Source of the DNA: Macrosoma leucophasiata
Taxonomy: Eukaryota; Arthropoda; Insecta; Lepidoptera; Hedylidae
NCBI GenBank assembly: GCA_036365455.1
Contig: JAWQUS010000008.1
Span: 13,189,501 to 13,253,500 of the forward strand
Direction: 5' to 3'
DNA: 64,000 nucleotides
A model generated the notes under the pieces. The model did not search any database. It worked only from the letters and a program-made list of their open reading frames with translations, and was not told the origin of the DNA. Every line of letters starts with the position of its first letter. The stretch's first letter is position 1. This document shows, in pieces, positions 34,601-42,690 of this stretch. The position numbers and the translations under genes are program-made.

Positions 34601-37600
34601 TCACTGGTACATATTAATAATACAAACATAAAAAAAACAACACATGCTAAGTGATACCTCAGTTACAGGTAAACATCAATGCAAAGAGAAATAAACAAAT
34701 GTGTAATGTTACCGGGGATGAATTAAACGCTCTGAGTCATGTAAATCACTATATTAGGTAAATGCGGATACATATCATTAACTAAACTTAAAAACGACAA
34801 ACAGATCAAAGTAATTCGCGAACGGCGGAGCGCATCTGTGGAGCGCGCCTTCCCTTTCTACAATTCTCTCTCGACTGGCGGCGTCGGCCGAAGCGGGGTG
34901 CGCGGGAGACGCGACACCGTTCGGATATTCGGACCTGCGAGCTAAGCCCGCGCTACACCCTTCCCCTCTGACCTAGACAAGCGCCCTCGCGTCTGGGTCA
35001 GTCTGATCTCCTAGGCCTACCGCGCCTACGTTTTTCGTTCACTGGCGGCTGTACGTTGCCTACGAACGGGGTCAGCTGTGAGACGTGATACCTACCTAAT
35101 AGTTCCCCGTTACTGACTCTCTCTAGAGTATACGTCGTCGAGCTCATAGAGACGGACCTTGGGCGTCTGGCCACGGGTTGCGTCGTTGGCCCCTTGGGTC
35201 TTCAACAGCACTAAATCTCCGGTGGAGTAATCGGGTGCTGGGCGTCGTCCTTCGTCGGCGTAGCGTTTCTGAGTGGCCTGCTGCTTCTCATGGACGTCTC
35301 TCGCTTCGAACAGTGCTGCTGATAGTCGTCGAAGGTAAGGTGTCAGGTTTGTTGTTGCGTTATCATTCTCGATGATACTGCGCATGTCTGAAATCACATC
35401 AGCAGGTGCACGCATCTCACGTCCAAACGTTAGAAACATAGGCAGACCTCGGAGTGCGTGCTCGTCGGTTGTATTGGTGCACTCTTTGAACACCTCCACA
35501 GAATCGATGAATGCTTCCAATTCGTCAGCGTTTTTGCTCGAACCCTCGAACCGAGCGGTGCATTTCGACAGGTTACCTGCTCGAGGTGGGCGTTCGTCAT
35601 GCGTAGATGGGGCGCCGCTTTTAGTCAGCAGACTTTCGATGAGTAGCCTATTCGCTTCTGCTTGGCTGTTGGTGATATCTCTTAAAAGGGCTTGTAACAT
35701 TTCGCCGGACATTGTAATGCTCGGGGATGGAGCTGTCGTCATTACGTTCTCGTCGGACTCTGACGCGGGCTCGACGGCGTCTTTGCCATCCACTCGCTTC
35801 TTGGGCGGCATGATGATGATGGACTTGGCACGTCGTCGTGTCTCTCACGCAGCGTCGTGGTTTTATTTCGTGAAAACACAATTTCACTCTCGGCGCGCTC
35901 GGTTGCGTCGGTAATTTTTTCGAAAGGGGCCCCCGCTCCCTTTGCTTCACATTTCTTCGCGACGTGCTTGCGGCGTTGCGCTGTTTACTTCTCGCTCGCA
36001 CGCGCGCAAAGTGTATCTATCTATCTTCGTTCGCGTGTATGCAATGATGTAATCTAGATTCTGCCGCGAGTTGAGCGCCACTGTGATGTTACCGGGGATG
36101 AATTAAACGCACTGAGTCATGTAAATCACTATATTAGGTAAATGCGGATACATATCATTAACTAAACTTAAAAACGACAAACAGATCAAAGTAATTCGCG
36201 AACGGCGGATCGCATCTGTGGAGCGCGCCTTCCCTTTCTGCAATTCTCTCTCGACTGGCGGCGTCGGCCGAAGCGTGCGCGGGAGACGCGACACCGTTCG
36301 GATATTCGGACCTGCGAGTTAAGCCCGCGCTACAAATGTGAAAAATACATCGGAGTTGAAGTTAAAAAATACAGACATTGAGAACAAAAATGGTAATAAA
36401 GATTAAGTAATAACACATAATGACACAGTTTCATACCTGCGTTATTCGAATTATAAAAATAAATAATAATTCAGTATGACATACTAATTAACTAACAAAC
36501 AACTACTAACATTTGTTTTTAAAAATCTTAAATGGTACCTCTGCGATAAATATTGATATATTAGAAATGAAACTTTTACTTATTTACCAGTCTTAAAATG
36601 AAAAACTTTGTGAATTTTAGAAATTAAAGAAATCGGAAAAAAAATTGACTTCAGGCAGGAATCGAGCCTGCGACCTCAGGATAACCAGTTCAGCCGCTTT
36701 ACCACTAAGCTATCGAAGTCAGTGGTAGTGGTAAAGCGGCTGGACTGGTTATCCTTATGCTATCGTGTTCCGGTTAGATGGTAATGTATGGCCCTGTAAT
36801 AACTTATCACAAAGACATAACAACTAAGGTCTCAGGAGTGGCAACGCATCTGCATTTTGACTCGGGTCTTCATGTGAGTGTCTATAGGCTGCAGTCATCA
36901 CTTAACATCAATGTGAACAGCATGCCTGTTTGCCACCTTCTTTAAATGAAAAAAGACATATATATAGACTTTTTTGTTATGCTTCAGTAATATGTTTAAA
37001 TTTTTACAGGATTCGCGAGACCAGTCTGCATCAATATTTCCACAACGAGAAATTAGCGCGAATATACCATGCGTACGACTCCGTGCACCGTTGCGTACAC
37101 GAACCGTTCTCGCTGAGTCAGCCGGATACTTTGTTGAACGCGGCGCGCTACGTATTAGCGCTATTGGACGGGGAGACACCGCCCGGCATATCAATGTTGT
37201 ATCCTTTTGTCTTTATAGTACAAGATCCAGCTGCAAGAAACTGCATGGTAATTTGGCAAACTCTATGGCAATTACGATCATAAAAATAGATGTTTTTGTT
37301 AGAATATAAATAGCAAAATATGATTTGGCTAGGTTTCCATAAAAAATAGGCTATACGTATTTTATGATACCAACTGCATTCAAAGATTTGCTAATTAAAT
37401 TTTCTTAAAGAGGCCGTGAATTGAATGCGAAAAGAATAATGTCAATCAAATTAAATACTAGTTGTTATTTTTATATGACAGCCAATTTATGCAGCTTGCT
37501 TGCAGGCAGATCTTATACCAATAATATGGCTGAAATTATATTGTGAATTATATGTTCATCATATCTCCCGCTATTAATACCTACCATAGGTATTAATCGC

Positions 37601-40600
37601 GGGAGATATATTTGTTTCTAGGACTCAATTTTTTATTAACTTATTATTATAAACGTTCTTATGATTACGCATGTTACATACGAAGTCATGTCTTACACGC
37701 TGTTGACTGTCACCGATCTTAAAATACATAAGATTTTTTTTTATGTTATGGAAGTGGCAAACAAGCATGCAGCTCACATCGATGTTAAGTGATGACTGCA
37801 GCCTATGGACACCCACACAAAGACCAAGGTCAAAATGCAGATGCGTTACCACTCCTGAGGCCTAATGTGTTATGCCCCTGTGCCGGAAATTACAGGGTCG
37901 TACATTACCACCTGACCGGAATACGATAGTGCTGAACACTACCATTTAGCGGCAAGTATATTAAGAATCAGTGGACTGGTCGTTTTACTTTAACCTTCCC
38001 CATTCATTTCACAGATTCCGTGTAATTCATGCTGAAAATTGGAGTAAAACATTTAGAAAATTTCTTGGTCGTAGTGCAATCTCTGTTATGAATGAAGTTT
38101 GTAGTTATATCATTAGTGACGTTTAAAACTCAGTTTTCTAGTCTTAGTTTATACATAATATTATGTTTTATTTTATAATACATTCGTGATATTTCATTAT
38201 ATATTTGGCCATAACTGAATTATCAGCTGCTTGTACTTATGTTTAGCTAAACAAGCGAAGACATTGAATGCGAATATGCTGGCTAGACAAATGTTGGATA
38301 AGATCCTAGGACTCATTATTCCACAGAAATTTCAAGTAAGTGTCGACTTTCTGGTGTATTTATTTTAACATTATTATTATTATTTATTTTAAGATTAAAT
38401 GTAACTTTTCCGTTTCATTTTGTGTACACAAAATGCACAAGGATGTGAAATGTTACAATAACTTTAACTTTGAACAAAAGTCGTGGTGCAACCCAGGCTT
38501 GGTGCCGATGTTATGTCCGTCATTTAATCGCTCCCCAGATTTGCAACTAATATGGCGTTTTGAAGCATTCCCCACTGCGGAAATGATTCGAAGAATTTTC
38601 TTTATCTAATTATTTCGTGTTTTCATAAAATTCAGATAAAACATCGGTTAATACATAATTCAACCTTACCTAACATCTCTTGCTTCTATGCTGAATAATA
38701 TATATATATATATATATTATATATAACACAAGAAAAAAAACTTTTAAAAATATCTTGGTGTAACCCAGGCTTAGGTGACACCAGTCTGGCGACAAGTTTA
38801 CGCGATCAGGACACTTCTTGTCTTGTTATTTAGATTTCTATGGTTACAGCACATTCAATGCAGTCAGTTCAATTTTAATTATTATTTTTGAAATCAATAT
38901 AGAAGTCCTCCGATAATAAAAAATAATAAAATCGCTAATGGCAGAAAAGTAACGTTTTAATTTAGTAACACTTAGGCTCCTTTCATTCTGAAGCGTCCGG
39001 TGCAATTTGTATGAAGCTCCAAAGTGGCTTTCATTGTGCCGCGTGCTTGCCGGTAGCGTTTTTGTACTGCGTGTCGCCGGTCTCGCCACACGTGACCGGC
39101 GACACGCTGCAGAATGAAAGAAGCCTTAATCTGTCCAATCGTGTCTTTATCAGTAAATTCAGAACTGTCCGATTACAATTCCGAATTAACTGTATCAATC
39201 TGTGTATGTACAGGAGAAGCGCGCATGGCCCCGCGGCTGGTGTAGATCGGAAGCGATCTACTCTTAAACGATACGGGCGCGGTCGGTATGGGTGACCGTT
39301 AGTGGCAAATTAAAATGAGCGTTTCCGTGCTTCGGAGGGCACGATAAACCGTCGGTCCCGGTTGCTATCGATAGCAGCAGTCGGAGGCCTTATGGGCGGT
39401 TTGAAAACCTCCGACAACGGGTTGGCCACTAACCCGTATCTCCACCAACCCGCATTGGAGCAGCGTGGTGGAGTAAGCTCCAGGCCTCCTCCCAAGATGC
39501 GAAGAGCGACTCGTGCCCAGTAGTGGGACGTATCAACGGTTGCCATTATTATCTCTCGTCAGCACGAGGTCCAATTTGAACCCCGGACCTTTGTCAGGCT
39601 TGCGCGGGGACATGGGCAAGCCTGGACATGGGCAAGCCTGACAAAGGTTCCTCTCCATTATTTTTATTATTATACAGGAGAGCGTGGAGCTTCTGATGTT
39701 AAAGTGCGCGGCGGAGGGCGGCGGCGGTGGCGGTGGCGGCGGCGGCGGCGAGGGGCCGGAGGAGTCGCTCTGCTGGCGCTGCCGGCGACACGCGCCGCTG
39801 TTGGCGTTGCGCTGCCCCCGCTGCAGGCACGGCCTCGCACACTCCCTCGCCACGCATGGTACTGTACTGCCAGATTGTTTGTTATTTTCTGGTGGTAGAG
39901 CTCCAGGGACGACGCTCGCGGGCGTAGGCACCACCGCATACTTGCCGCTAAATGGTAGTGTTCAGCATTATCGTATTCCGGTCAGGTGGTAATGTACGGC
40001 CATTTAATTTCCGGCACAGAGGCATAACACCTTAGGCCTCAGGAGTGGTAACTCATCTGCATTTTGACCTTTGTCTTTTTGTGGGTGTCTATAGGCGGCA
40101 GTCATCACTTAACATCAATTTGAACGGCAAAATATTAAAAAAAAATGTGTACAGGGTGTAATCGTTAAGGGTGCACAGGCGATTATTCCGTTACTATTAC
40201 AGATAAAAAAAAACTTTAAACTGATATCGAAAGTACTTAATCTAATGAGTAAAATGACAATAATAACTTTTTAAAAATAAAACGAGTAATAACAAAAAAT
40301 ATATACATTACACCTGTTTATTGTAATACCTTGTACCATAAGTCGTATATAATTTATAAGTTTTCGGAACTAACGCAATTGAAGATTAACTTAATATTGA
40401 GTACATTGAGTTATTTAACAGTGTTCCTTCATTTATGGAAATGTGAAGCGTCTCTATAGATGTAAGAAAAATACTTCTTGTACATATATTGATGTAAGAA
40501 TGAAAAATTCTAGGCACCTGTAGTTTAGACATAATATCGAAGGAGCGAATGACAAACCAGATATACAATGACACGACTTTAAAAATGATGTTAGTGTAAT

Positions 40601-42246
40601 TATACGTAGGTATATTTATTCTTGCAGAGGTCCTGCCATTAGTAGAATTCGTGCCAGCTGAAGGCATTACAAATGAAGAAGCTTTAGAACTAATCGATCG
40701 AATGCCCTTGCCTGAGATGGAAGAACCAGACACCAACGGTCCGGATATATTACGAATAGATCATGACGTTGATTCCGCAGATCCATTTTTGGATCAACTA
40801 GATGAGGTAAATTTTGATGTTTATAGGAACAATCATAGGTAAAGAAGTATGAGTTAACATCATCTTAATCAGTTCAATTGTTTAACATTATATTCTATGC
40901 ACAAAATTATATCTAATGTAACACATAAGTTACATTTTATTGATTTAGTAAGTTTATTTCATTTACTCGAGCTCGAGAGTTCGTTTATAATTTAAGATAA
41001 CTACTGAGTGCTTAGTGCGAGTTACAAAACACTAGAAATACTTCTACTTCTTTCTACTGGTGGTGGAGTTCCAATGACGAAGCTCGCGGGCGTAGGCACC
41101 ACTGCATTACCTAATAAACTTGCCGATAAATGGTAGTGTTCAGGACTATCGTGTTCCGGTCCAGTGGTAACGTACGGTCCTGTAATTTCCGGCACAGAGG
41201 CATAACACCTTAGGCCTCAGGAGTGGTAACGCTTCTGTATTTTGACCTTGGTCTTTGTGTAAGTGTCTATAGGCTGCAGCATGCATTGTCATCACTTAAC
41301 ACCAACGTGAACTGCATGCTTGTTTGCCACTTCCATTACATAAAAAAAACTTTATCAACAAGTAAATCGAAAAAATAAACACATCATCGTGTTGTCGGTC
41401 ATACATTTTTTTTTTTTAATATTGTATGTCGTATGTCGAAGATCACAAATATTTCCATTTCTTACCACTAGTCCTTGTTTTTTAATTCTATTTATAAGTT
41501 AACTCTAACGCGATCGAAAAAGTTCGAATACCCAGAAAACTCGCACTAGGCACATGGTATTTAATGCCAGTGTAACGTTCCAGGATGACGAGAGTGGTGT
41601 AGTGGTGTGCAGTCGACATGCGTTGCTGCAACTGAATCCTGTCAGCGTGGTCATAGTATCGCGAACCCCTCTTCCTTCGCGTATGTATCGGAACATGCTG
41701 CCAGAACTGCCCGTAGCTGTGTGCCCGCACTGTCAAAATGTACGTATATCTCGTGTAATAATACATTAACGTATAAGAGAAAGGGGTAGCAACTTATGCG
41801 GTGGTAATAAATGCTATATTTGATGGATTTTGGATAAGCGGGAGATTCCTGTACCTACGTATGTAAGGCTACGAACCATTTTATTTCTATATAAAAACTA
41901 GTTTGTCTCCTGAACTTCGTTTCGTTATATTTCGGATTATTGTCTTAGTTGGTGAAGTTTTCAATAATGTGTGCAAATTTCAATTCACTTCCTTCCAGTT
42001 GATTGAGCTGTGCGTTGGATAGATCAATTCATTAAACAGTAATTACACTCTAATATAAATAATATATTGCAGCTTTTCTATATGGAAGATTACGAAATTC
42101 AACTAGTGACAAAGGGTTGCTGTCCATTCTGCCGCCACCCGGCCGACGAAGTGAAGGAAGACGAAGATGGAGAAGATTCTTTGCTGAACGGCTCAGAAAC
42201 CTCCACTCCTGGATCACCAAGTAATGGGCATTCGTCCTGGCAATGA
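16667..42246 (+). CDS. IFT122: Intraflagellar transport protein 122 (IFT-A subunit), 23 exons
   Basis: Core subunit of IFT complex A, which supports retrograde transport in cilia and ciliary entry of membrane receptors; the Drosophila orthologue is Oseg1. Exons: 16667-16728, 16850-17080, 17784-17994, 19568-19715, 19969-20123, 20442-20639, 20808-20945, 23398-23526, 25555-25719, 25957-26097, 26489-26586, 27955-28108, 29041-29199, 29953-30113, 31438-31566, 32685-32830, 33922-34075, 37010-37198, 38227-38335, 39678-39858, 40628-40806, 41584-41739, 42073-42246. All junctions are GT-AG and phases agree, giving 1188 codons plus stop, within the usual family length (about 1180-1240). Order: WD40 propellers (about 1-560), TPR-like solenoid (about 560-950), then two Cys-rich zinc modules. 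The start is the first ATG of an open frame leading into the first WD40 strand. The exon 18 donor is the least certain: 37198, chosen over 37195 because it keeps the family spacing. No lesion was seen, so it looks functional. Confidence 0.93.
17108..17293 (-). mobile_element. Helitron-like element, family D, in IFT122 intron 2
   Basis: On the minus strand: A, then TCTATTATATAAAAATAAGT…, ending GCGGGCAACAGCTAG before T. The 3' end is shared with 60485-60654. Confidence 0.6.
17541..17670 (-). repeat. Strongly diverged R270 fragment
   Basis: Reverse-orientation blocks survive: GAGCTC…GCACCACTGCATTACCTAAT, then a decayed CTTATTACCTCAGG and ATGCATCTACAT. Confidence 0.45.
18047..19302 (-). mobile_element. 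Mariner element in IFT122 intron 3
   Basis: TIRs GGTTGGGGAAAAAGT are at both ends, each flanked by the TA target duplication (18045-18046, 19303-19304). Length 1256 bp, normal for mariner. The transposase lies on the minus strand and is broken. A second copy of the same family starts at 63484. Confidence 0.92.
18121..19141 (-). pseudogene. Mariner transposase, DD34D type, inactivated
   Basis: Cut-and-paste transposase of the Tc1/mariner superfamily. The start would be at 19141. Stops fall early (codon 16 and again about 12 codons on) in the N-terminal DNA-binding part. The longest intact piece is 18936-18346, with TGDEKW (first Asp) and HHDNA (second Asp). A TAA then separates it from 18345-18121, which carries YSPDLAPSD (third Asp). 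Counting through the stop there are 34 residues between the second and third Asp, the DD34D spacing of mariner. Confidence 0.9.
20160..20262 (+). repeat. LINE 3'-tail repeat (GCCAAGCGTGGCGATTTTGGCA block)
   Basis: GATCGCCAAGCGTGGCGAT, then GGCTTTGGTCCAGCAGTGGA, then a GATGATGA tail. Related blocks lie at 730-850, 5035-5165 and 42628-42680. It is in intron 5, about 35 bp after the exon 5 donor. Confidence 0.5.
21455..21990 (-). pseudogene. RTE-like LINE fragment in IFT122 intron 7
   Basis: Minus-strand pieces in shifting frames: KRFVDDILS (an RT FADD-like block), [27 protein letters not shown], and a degraded LLYGC.TWT region. This is the downstream half of an RTE-type reverse transcriptase with many stops and frameshifts. 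Confidence 0.5.
22212..22357 (+). mobile_element. Complete MITE, family 1, with TAA target duplication
   Basis: 146 bp with TIRs beginning CCCCCTTATTCATAAA at both ends and TAA on each side (22209-22211, 22358-22360). A 3-bp TWA duplication fits PIF/Harbinger-type elements. Partial copies: 4672-4772, 29286-29355, 59116-59506. It lies in intron 7. Confidence 0.8.
22692..23270. mobile_element. MITE-like element, family 2, copy 1
   Basis: Terminal inverted repeats AAAGGAGATCTTGC and (reverse) AAAGGAGATGTTGC. The interior matches 33064-33578 (AAAAAATGGGTAAATTAAAG, CAACATGGCGGCGATACAGCC, AACTGCAAATAATGTTTTGT). It contains two extra hairpins. No target duplication is visible and no coding. Confidence 0.75.
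23013..23048. repeat. Perfect 16-bp hairpin inside MITE family 2
   Basis: CAATTTAAAGAAATTC, loop CGAT, exact reverse complement. The other copy of the element (near 33251) keeps only one arm. Confidence 0.9.
23590..24085 (-). pseudogene. Non-LTR retrotransposon C-terminal fragment in IFT122 intron 8
   Basis: A 136-codon open stretch (24068-23658) ends with a Cys-His pattern [19 protein letters not shown] preceded by [20 protein letters not shown]. This is the end of a Jockey/R1-type ORF2 (the zinc-knuckle-like tail after RT). The remainder of the element is absent. Confidence 0.65.
25240..25540 (+). pseudogene. RTE-like LINE 3' fragment in IFT122 intron 8
   Basis: Plus-strand text [15 protein letters not shown] followed by a degraded DR.RNEEI, LKWQ-type and TG.R.VGRP-type order typical of the RTE C-terminus, broken by several stops. 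It lies about 15 bp from the exon 9 acceptor. Confidence 0.5.
26899..27239 (+). repeat. LINE tail in IFT122 intron 11, arm 1 of an inverted pair
   Basis: Contains TTGACAAAAGAGCAACACGC, GTAGCGGAGTTCTTCTCAGT and a CCGACAATGCAAAAGTGTCC tail ending in TTGAAATAAATTATTTGAA. The block at 28606-28932 is its reverse complement with small changes. Exon 12 lies between them. Confidence 0.75.
27625..27870 (+). mobile_element. tRNA-derived SINE in IFT122 intron 11
   Basis: The tRNA-like head has GGTTAGTCCAGCGGTGCGAA and a clean T arm GCGGGTTCGATCCCCGC, then a body AAATATTTGTATGGCCTACA, GGGTCTGGGTGTTTGTGTAT, CGGCACCCACGACACAGG. This structure is common in Lepidoptera. The 3' end is about 85 bp from the exon 12 acceptor. 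Confidence 0.7.
28503..29033 (+). repeat. R270 copy split by a LINE insertion, reaching the exon 13 acceptor
   Basis: The left part (28503-28597) shows CAACAAACATACAGTTCACATT and on. After the LINE tail, R270 resumes at about 28975 with CCACCTCTGAGGCCTAACTTGTTATGCCTCTG. The last recognisable base is within about 15 bases of the exon 13 acceptor (AG at 29039-29040). Confidence 0.6.
28606..28932 (-). repeat. LINE tail in IFT122 intron 12, arm 2 of an inverted pair
   Basis: Reverse complement of 26899-27239; about 95 bases around ACTACTGAGAAGAACTCCGC are nearly identical. Confidence 0.75.
29286..29355. repeat. MITE family 1 fragment
   Basis: GACAAAGCAT.TTATAGCTAAAACGTAT and a TTTATAAAT end match the right half of 22212-22357. 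Confidence 0.5.
30701..30913 (+). pseudogene. Decayed tandem duplicates of the exon 14 donor region
   Basis: 30776-30913 aligns with 30069-30193 across the exon 14 / intron 14 boundary: CGCTCATCACCGAGACAGAACGGCGG corresponds to exon text, then CCGCCCTGTGGCTATATACC and TGTTAACGAAATGTACTGTC to intron text. A third copy of the intron part is at 30701-30766 (CCTGTATATCCTGCAGC…AACTAGCTACGCTTGTA). The donor GATAT|GTGAGT is changed to CATGGAGGTACT in the copy. Confidence 0.65.
31027..31175 (-). pseudogene. RTE-like LINE 3' terminus in IFT122 intron 14
   Basis: The minus strand reads [13 protein letters not shown] and [16 protein letters not shown] then a stop and an AATGATGATGATGATGAA tail, the standard end of insect RTE LINEs. 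Only about 150 bp remain (5' truncated). Confidence 0.7.
31764..32032 (+). repeat. R270 repeat, near-complete copy
   Basis: Good reference copy: starts GGAAGTGGCAAACAAGCATG, ends GAGCTCTACCACCAG, 269 bp, in intron 15. It carries no reading frame and no clear Pol III boxes; the ends contain a GCTC…GAGC self-complementary segment. Confidence 0.85.
33064..33578. mobile_element. MITE-like element, family 2, copy 2
   Basis: TIRs AAAGGAGATGTTGC at both ends, perfect over 14 bp. In intron 16. It shares the interior with 22692-23270, with internal indels. Confidence 0.8.
34099..34354 (-). mobile_element. Helitron-like element, family C, in IFT122 intron 17
   Basis: Minus strand: A, then TCTATATAAATATATATAAA…, CGTTAGTCTCGCTAAAACTC, ending GCCGGGTCAGCTAG before T. 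It starts 23 bp after the exon 17 donor. Confidence 0.6.
34704..34957 (-). repeat. 3' LTR
   Basis: Minus strand TGTAGCGCGGGC… to …CCCCGGTAACATTA. Contains the 3-base insertion relative to the other LTR at the AAGCGGGGTGCG site. Confidence 0.9.
34958..34969 (-). other. Polypurine tract
   Basis: Minus strand AGAGGGGAAGGG directly abuts the 3' LTR, the expected primer position for plus-strand synthesis in reverse transcription. Confidence 0.8.
35110..35811 (-). pseudogene. Gag N-terminus joined in frame to integrase C-terminus
   Basis: A 233-codon open frame. The first 115 or so residues look like a Gag start ([44 protein letters not shown]). From about residue 126 the text becomes the end of a Ty3/gypsy-type integrase ([47 protein letters not shown]). 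The junction lies near LRGLPMFL. It is not a domain order made by any intact element, so it is a deletion product; the frame being open across the join may be chance or may have been kept. I infer no enzymatic activity: the integrase catalytic core is absent. Confidence 0.85.
36084..36334 (-). repeat. 5' LTR
   Basis: Minus strand TGTAGCGCGGGC… to …GGTAACATCA, 251 bp. The sequence just after it on the minus strand (GTGGCGCTCAACTCG) is where the tRNA primer-binding site should be; a TGGCGC-type start is common in such elements. Confidence 0.9.
36647..36720 (-). tRNA. tRNA-like sequence, probable pseudogene or SINE head
   Basis: 74 nt on the minus strand. The acceptor stem GACTTCG/TGAAGTC pairs fully (one G-T), the T arm is GCAGGCTCGATTCCTGC and the A-box-like part is TAGCTTAGTGGTAAAGC. 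The anticodon stem pairs poorly (two of five mismatched) and the triplet would be GGT, unlike GAT in the relative at 14544. A run of T8 follows on the minus strand. Confidence 0.4.
36679..36754. repeat. 27-bp palindrome made from the tRNA-like sequence
   Basis: 36679-36705 and 36728-36754 are reverse complements with one mismatch. The second arm is an extra inverted piece of the same tRNA-like unit, followed directly by R270 sequence. Confidence 0.85.
36762..36941 (-). repeat. R270 repeat, partial, about 70 bp upstream of IFT122 exon 18
   Basis: Reverse-orientation blocks TATCGTGTTCCGGTTAGATG, GGTCTCAGGAGTGGCAACGC, CTATAGGCTGCAGTCATCAC, GCCTGTTTGCCACCTTC. The end with GAGCTC/CACCAC is missing. 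Confidence 0.8.
37561..37609. repeat. 22-bp hairpin with one mismatch in IFT122 intron 18
   Basis: Arms 37561-37582 and 37588-37609 around a 5-base loop (ACCAT). CTCCCGC/GCGGGAG forms the base and ATTAATACCT/AGGTATTAAT the top. Confidence 0.85.
37749..37965 (+). repeat. R270 repeat, 3' part missing
   Basis: GGAAGTGGCAAACAAGCATG to ATTTAGCGGCAAGTATATTA; the final GCGGTGGTGCC… block is absent. In intron 18. Confidence 0.8.
38694..38727. repeat. TA dinucleotide microsatellite
   Basis: ATAATATATATATATATATA and on, in intron 19. A similar AT run is at 47196-47219. Confidence 0.85.
39290..39545 (+). repeat. LINE-type tail repeat in IFT122 intron 19
   Basis: Blocks GCACGATAAACCGTCGGTCC, GGTTGGCCACTAACCCGTAT, CACCAACCCGCATTGGAGCA and CCCAGTAGTGGGACGT. 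A reverse-orientation relative is at 48370-48480 (GTCCCACTGCTGGGCACGAG, CCAATGCGGTTTGGTGGAGA). Confidence 0.55.
39588..39647. repeat. 16-bp inverted repeat, 30 bp upstream of IFT122 exon 20
   Basis: CCTTTGTCAGGCTTGC (39588-39603) and its exact complement (39632-39647). Within the loop ACATGGGCAAGCCTG is doubled in tandem. Confidence 0.9.
39889..40125 (-). repeat. R270 repeat 30 bp after IFT122 exon 20
   Basis: Starts CTGGTGGTAGAGCTCCAG, reverse orientation, and ends near AACATCAATTTGAACGGCAA. Lies in intron 20 almost next to the donor (39859). Confidence 0.85.
41058..41335 (-). repeat. R270 repeat, near-complete, in IFT122 intron 21
   Basis: CTGGTGGTGGAGTTCCAATG to GCTTGTTTGCCACTTCC, with an 8-bp insertion (GCATGCAT) in the CTGCAG…TCATCAC block. 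Confidence 0.85.
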
Positions 42247-42284
42247 ATACTTATACTGGAAAGATGGAAATCGTCAATTAAAAA

Positions 42285-42290
42285 AATAAA
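42285..42290 (+). terminator. IFT122: IFT122 polyadenylation signal
   Basis: AATAAA, 39 bp after the stop codon. This implies a short 3' UTR of about 55-70 bases. Confidence 0.75.
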
Positions 42291-42618
42291 ACATTATGTA
42301 TTATTTCAAACAACTATTGCAAAGTACAAAGTACATAGATGTAAGTTAATTTTAATCAAGAACTGCCACTTTTGAACCGTCAGTTTGAGGTTGTTTACTG
42401 TTATTATCTATTTATATTGTATTTTTGTGGCGCTGGGACGTGTCGACCCCACCGCCCACTAGCTGAAGCATTTTCTTCTACTGGAAGAAAATTATTCCAC
42501 TAGTGCAGTCAGTGAACCGAACAATGGGGGTCAAACCAGTACAATGGAGCGGCAGTAAATGCAATAACGCAAGACGGGCAGCAGCGTCCTGCGATTAAAC
42601 TACCGCCACTGCGATCGT

Positions 42619-42690
42619 CGATCCGCATGCCAAGCGTGGCGATTATGGCATATTCCCTTTATCCAGTCCAGCAGTAAACACCATTTGGTT
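42619..42690 (+). repeat. LINE 3'-tail repeat fragment
   Basis: GCATGCCAAGCGTGGCGATTATGGCATATTCCC block, related to those at 740, 5040 and 20165. Confidence 0.5.

Larger units (their letters stand above)
34704..36334 (-). mobile_element. Compact LTR retrotransposon with a Gag/integrase fusion ORF
   Basis: Two direct repeats of about 250 bp (34704-34957 and 36084-36334) start TG and end CA on the minus strand (the downstream copy ends TA). They differ by a 3-base indel and a few substitutions. Both sides carry a 6-bp target duplication AATGTG (34698-34703, 36335-36340). Only 1126 bp lie between the LTRs, against 4-5 kb for a full Ty3/gypsy element. Protease, reverse transcriptase and RNase H are missing. 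It is in intron 17, antisense to IFT122. Confidence 0.9.
27955..38335 (+). other. IFT122: IFT122 exons 12-19: TPR-like alpha-solenoid
   Basis: Residues about 559-959. Helix-turn-helix repeats include [45 protein letters not shown] with [20 protein letters not shown] text, and [20 protein letters not shown]. These match the part of IFT122 that packs against other IFT-A subunits. Exons 13 and 14 are clearly GC-richer than their introns, with codons ending in C or G. Confidence 0.9.
39678..42246 (+). other. IFT122: IFT122 exons 20-23: C-terminal zinc modules
   Basis: Exon 20 has CWRC at 991-994 and CPRC at 1005-1008 (CX2C-X10-CX2C), preceded by an uninterrupted run of 11 Gly (973-983). Exons 22-23 give CPHC at 1126-1129 and CCPFC at 1147-1151. 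Exon 21 holds the acidic linker with the family motif [13 protein letters not shown]. After the second zinc module the tail is Glu/Asp- then Ser/Gly-rich and ends HSSWQ. Confidence 0.9.

Noticed and set aside
37196..37201. IFT122 exon 18 donor at 37195 (GTTGTA)
   Set aside because: It keeps phase but shortens the protein by one residue relative to family spacing; GTATCC at 37199 fits better. Not fully excluded.
39670..39939. Frames on both strands over IFT122 exon 20
   Set aside because: They are shadows of the GGC run and of the zinc-module coding sequence.
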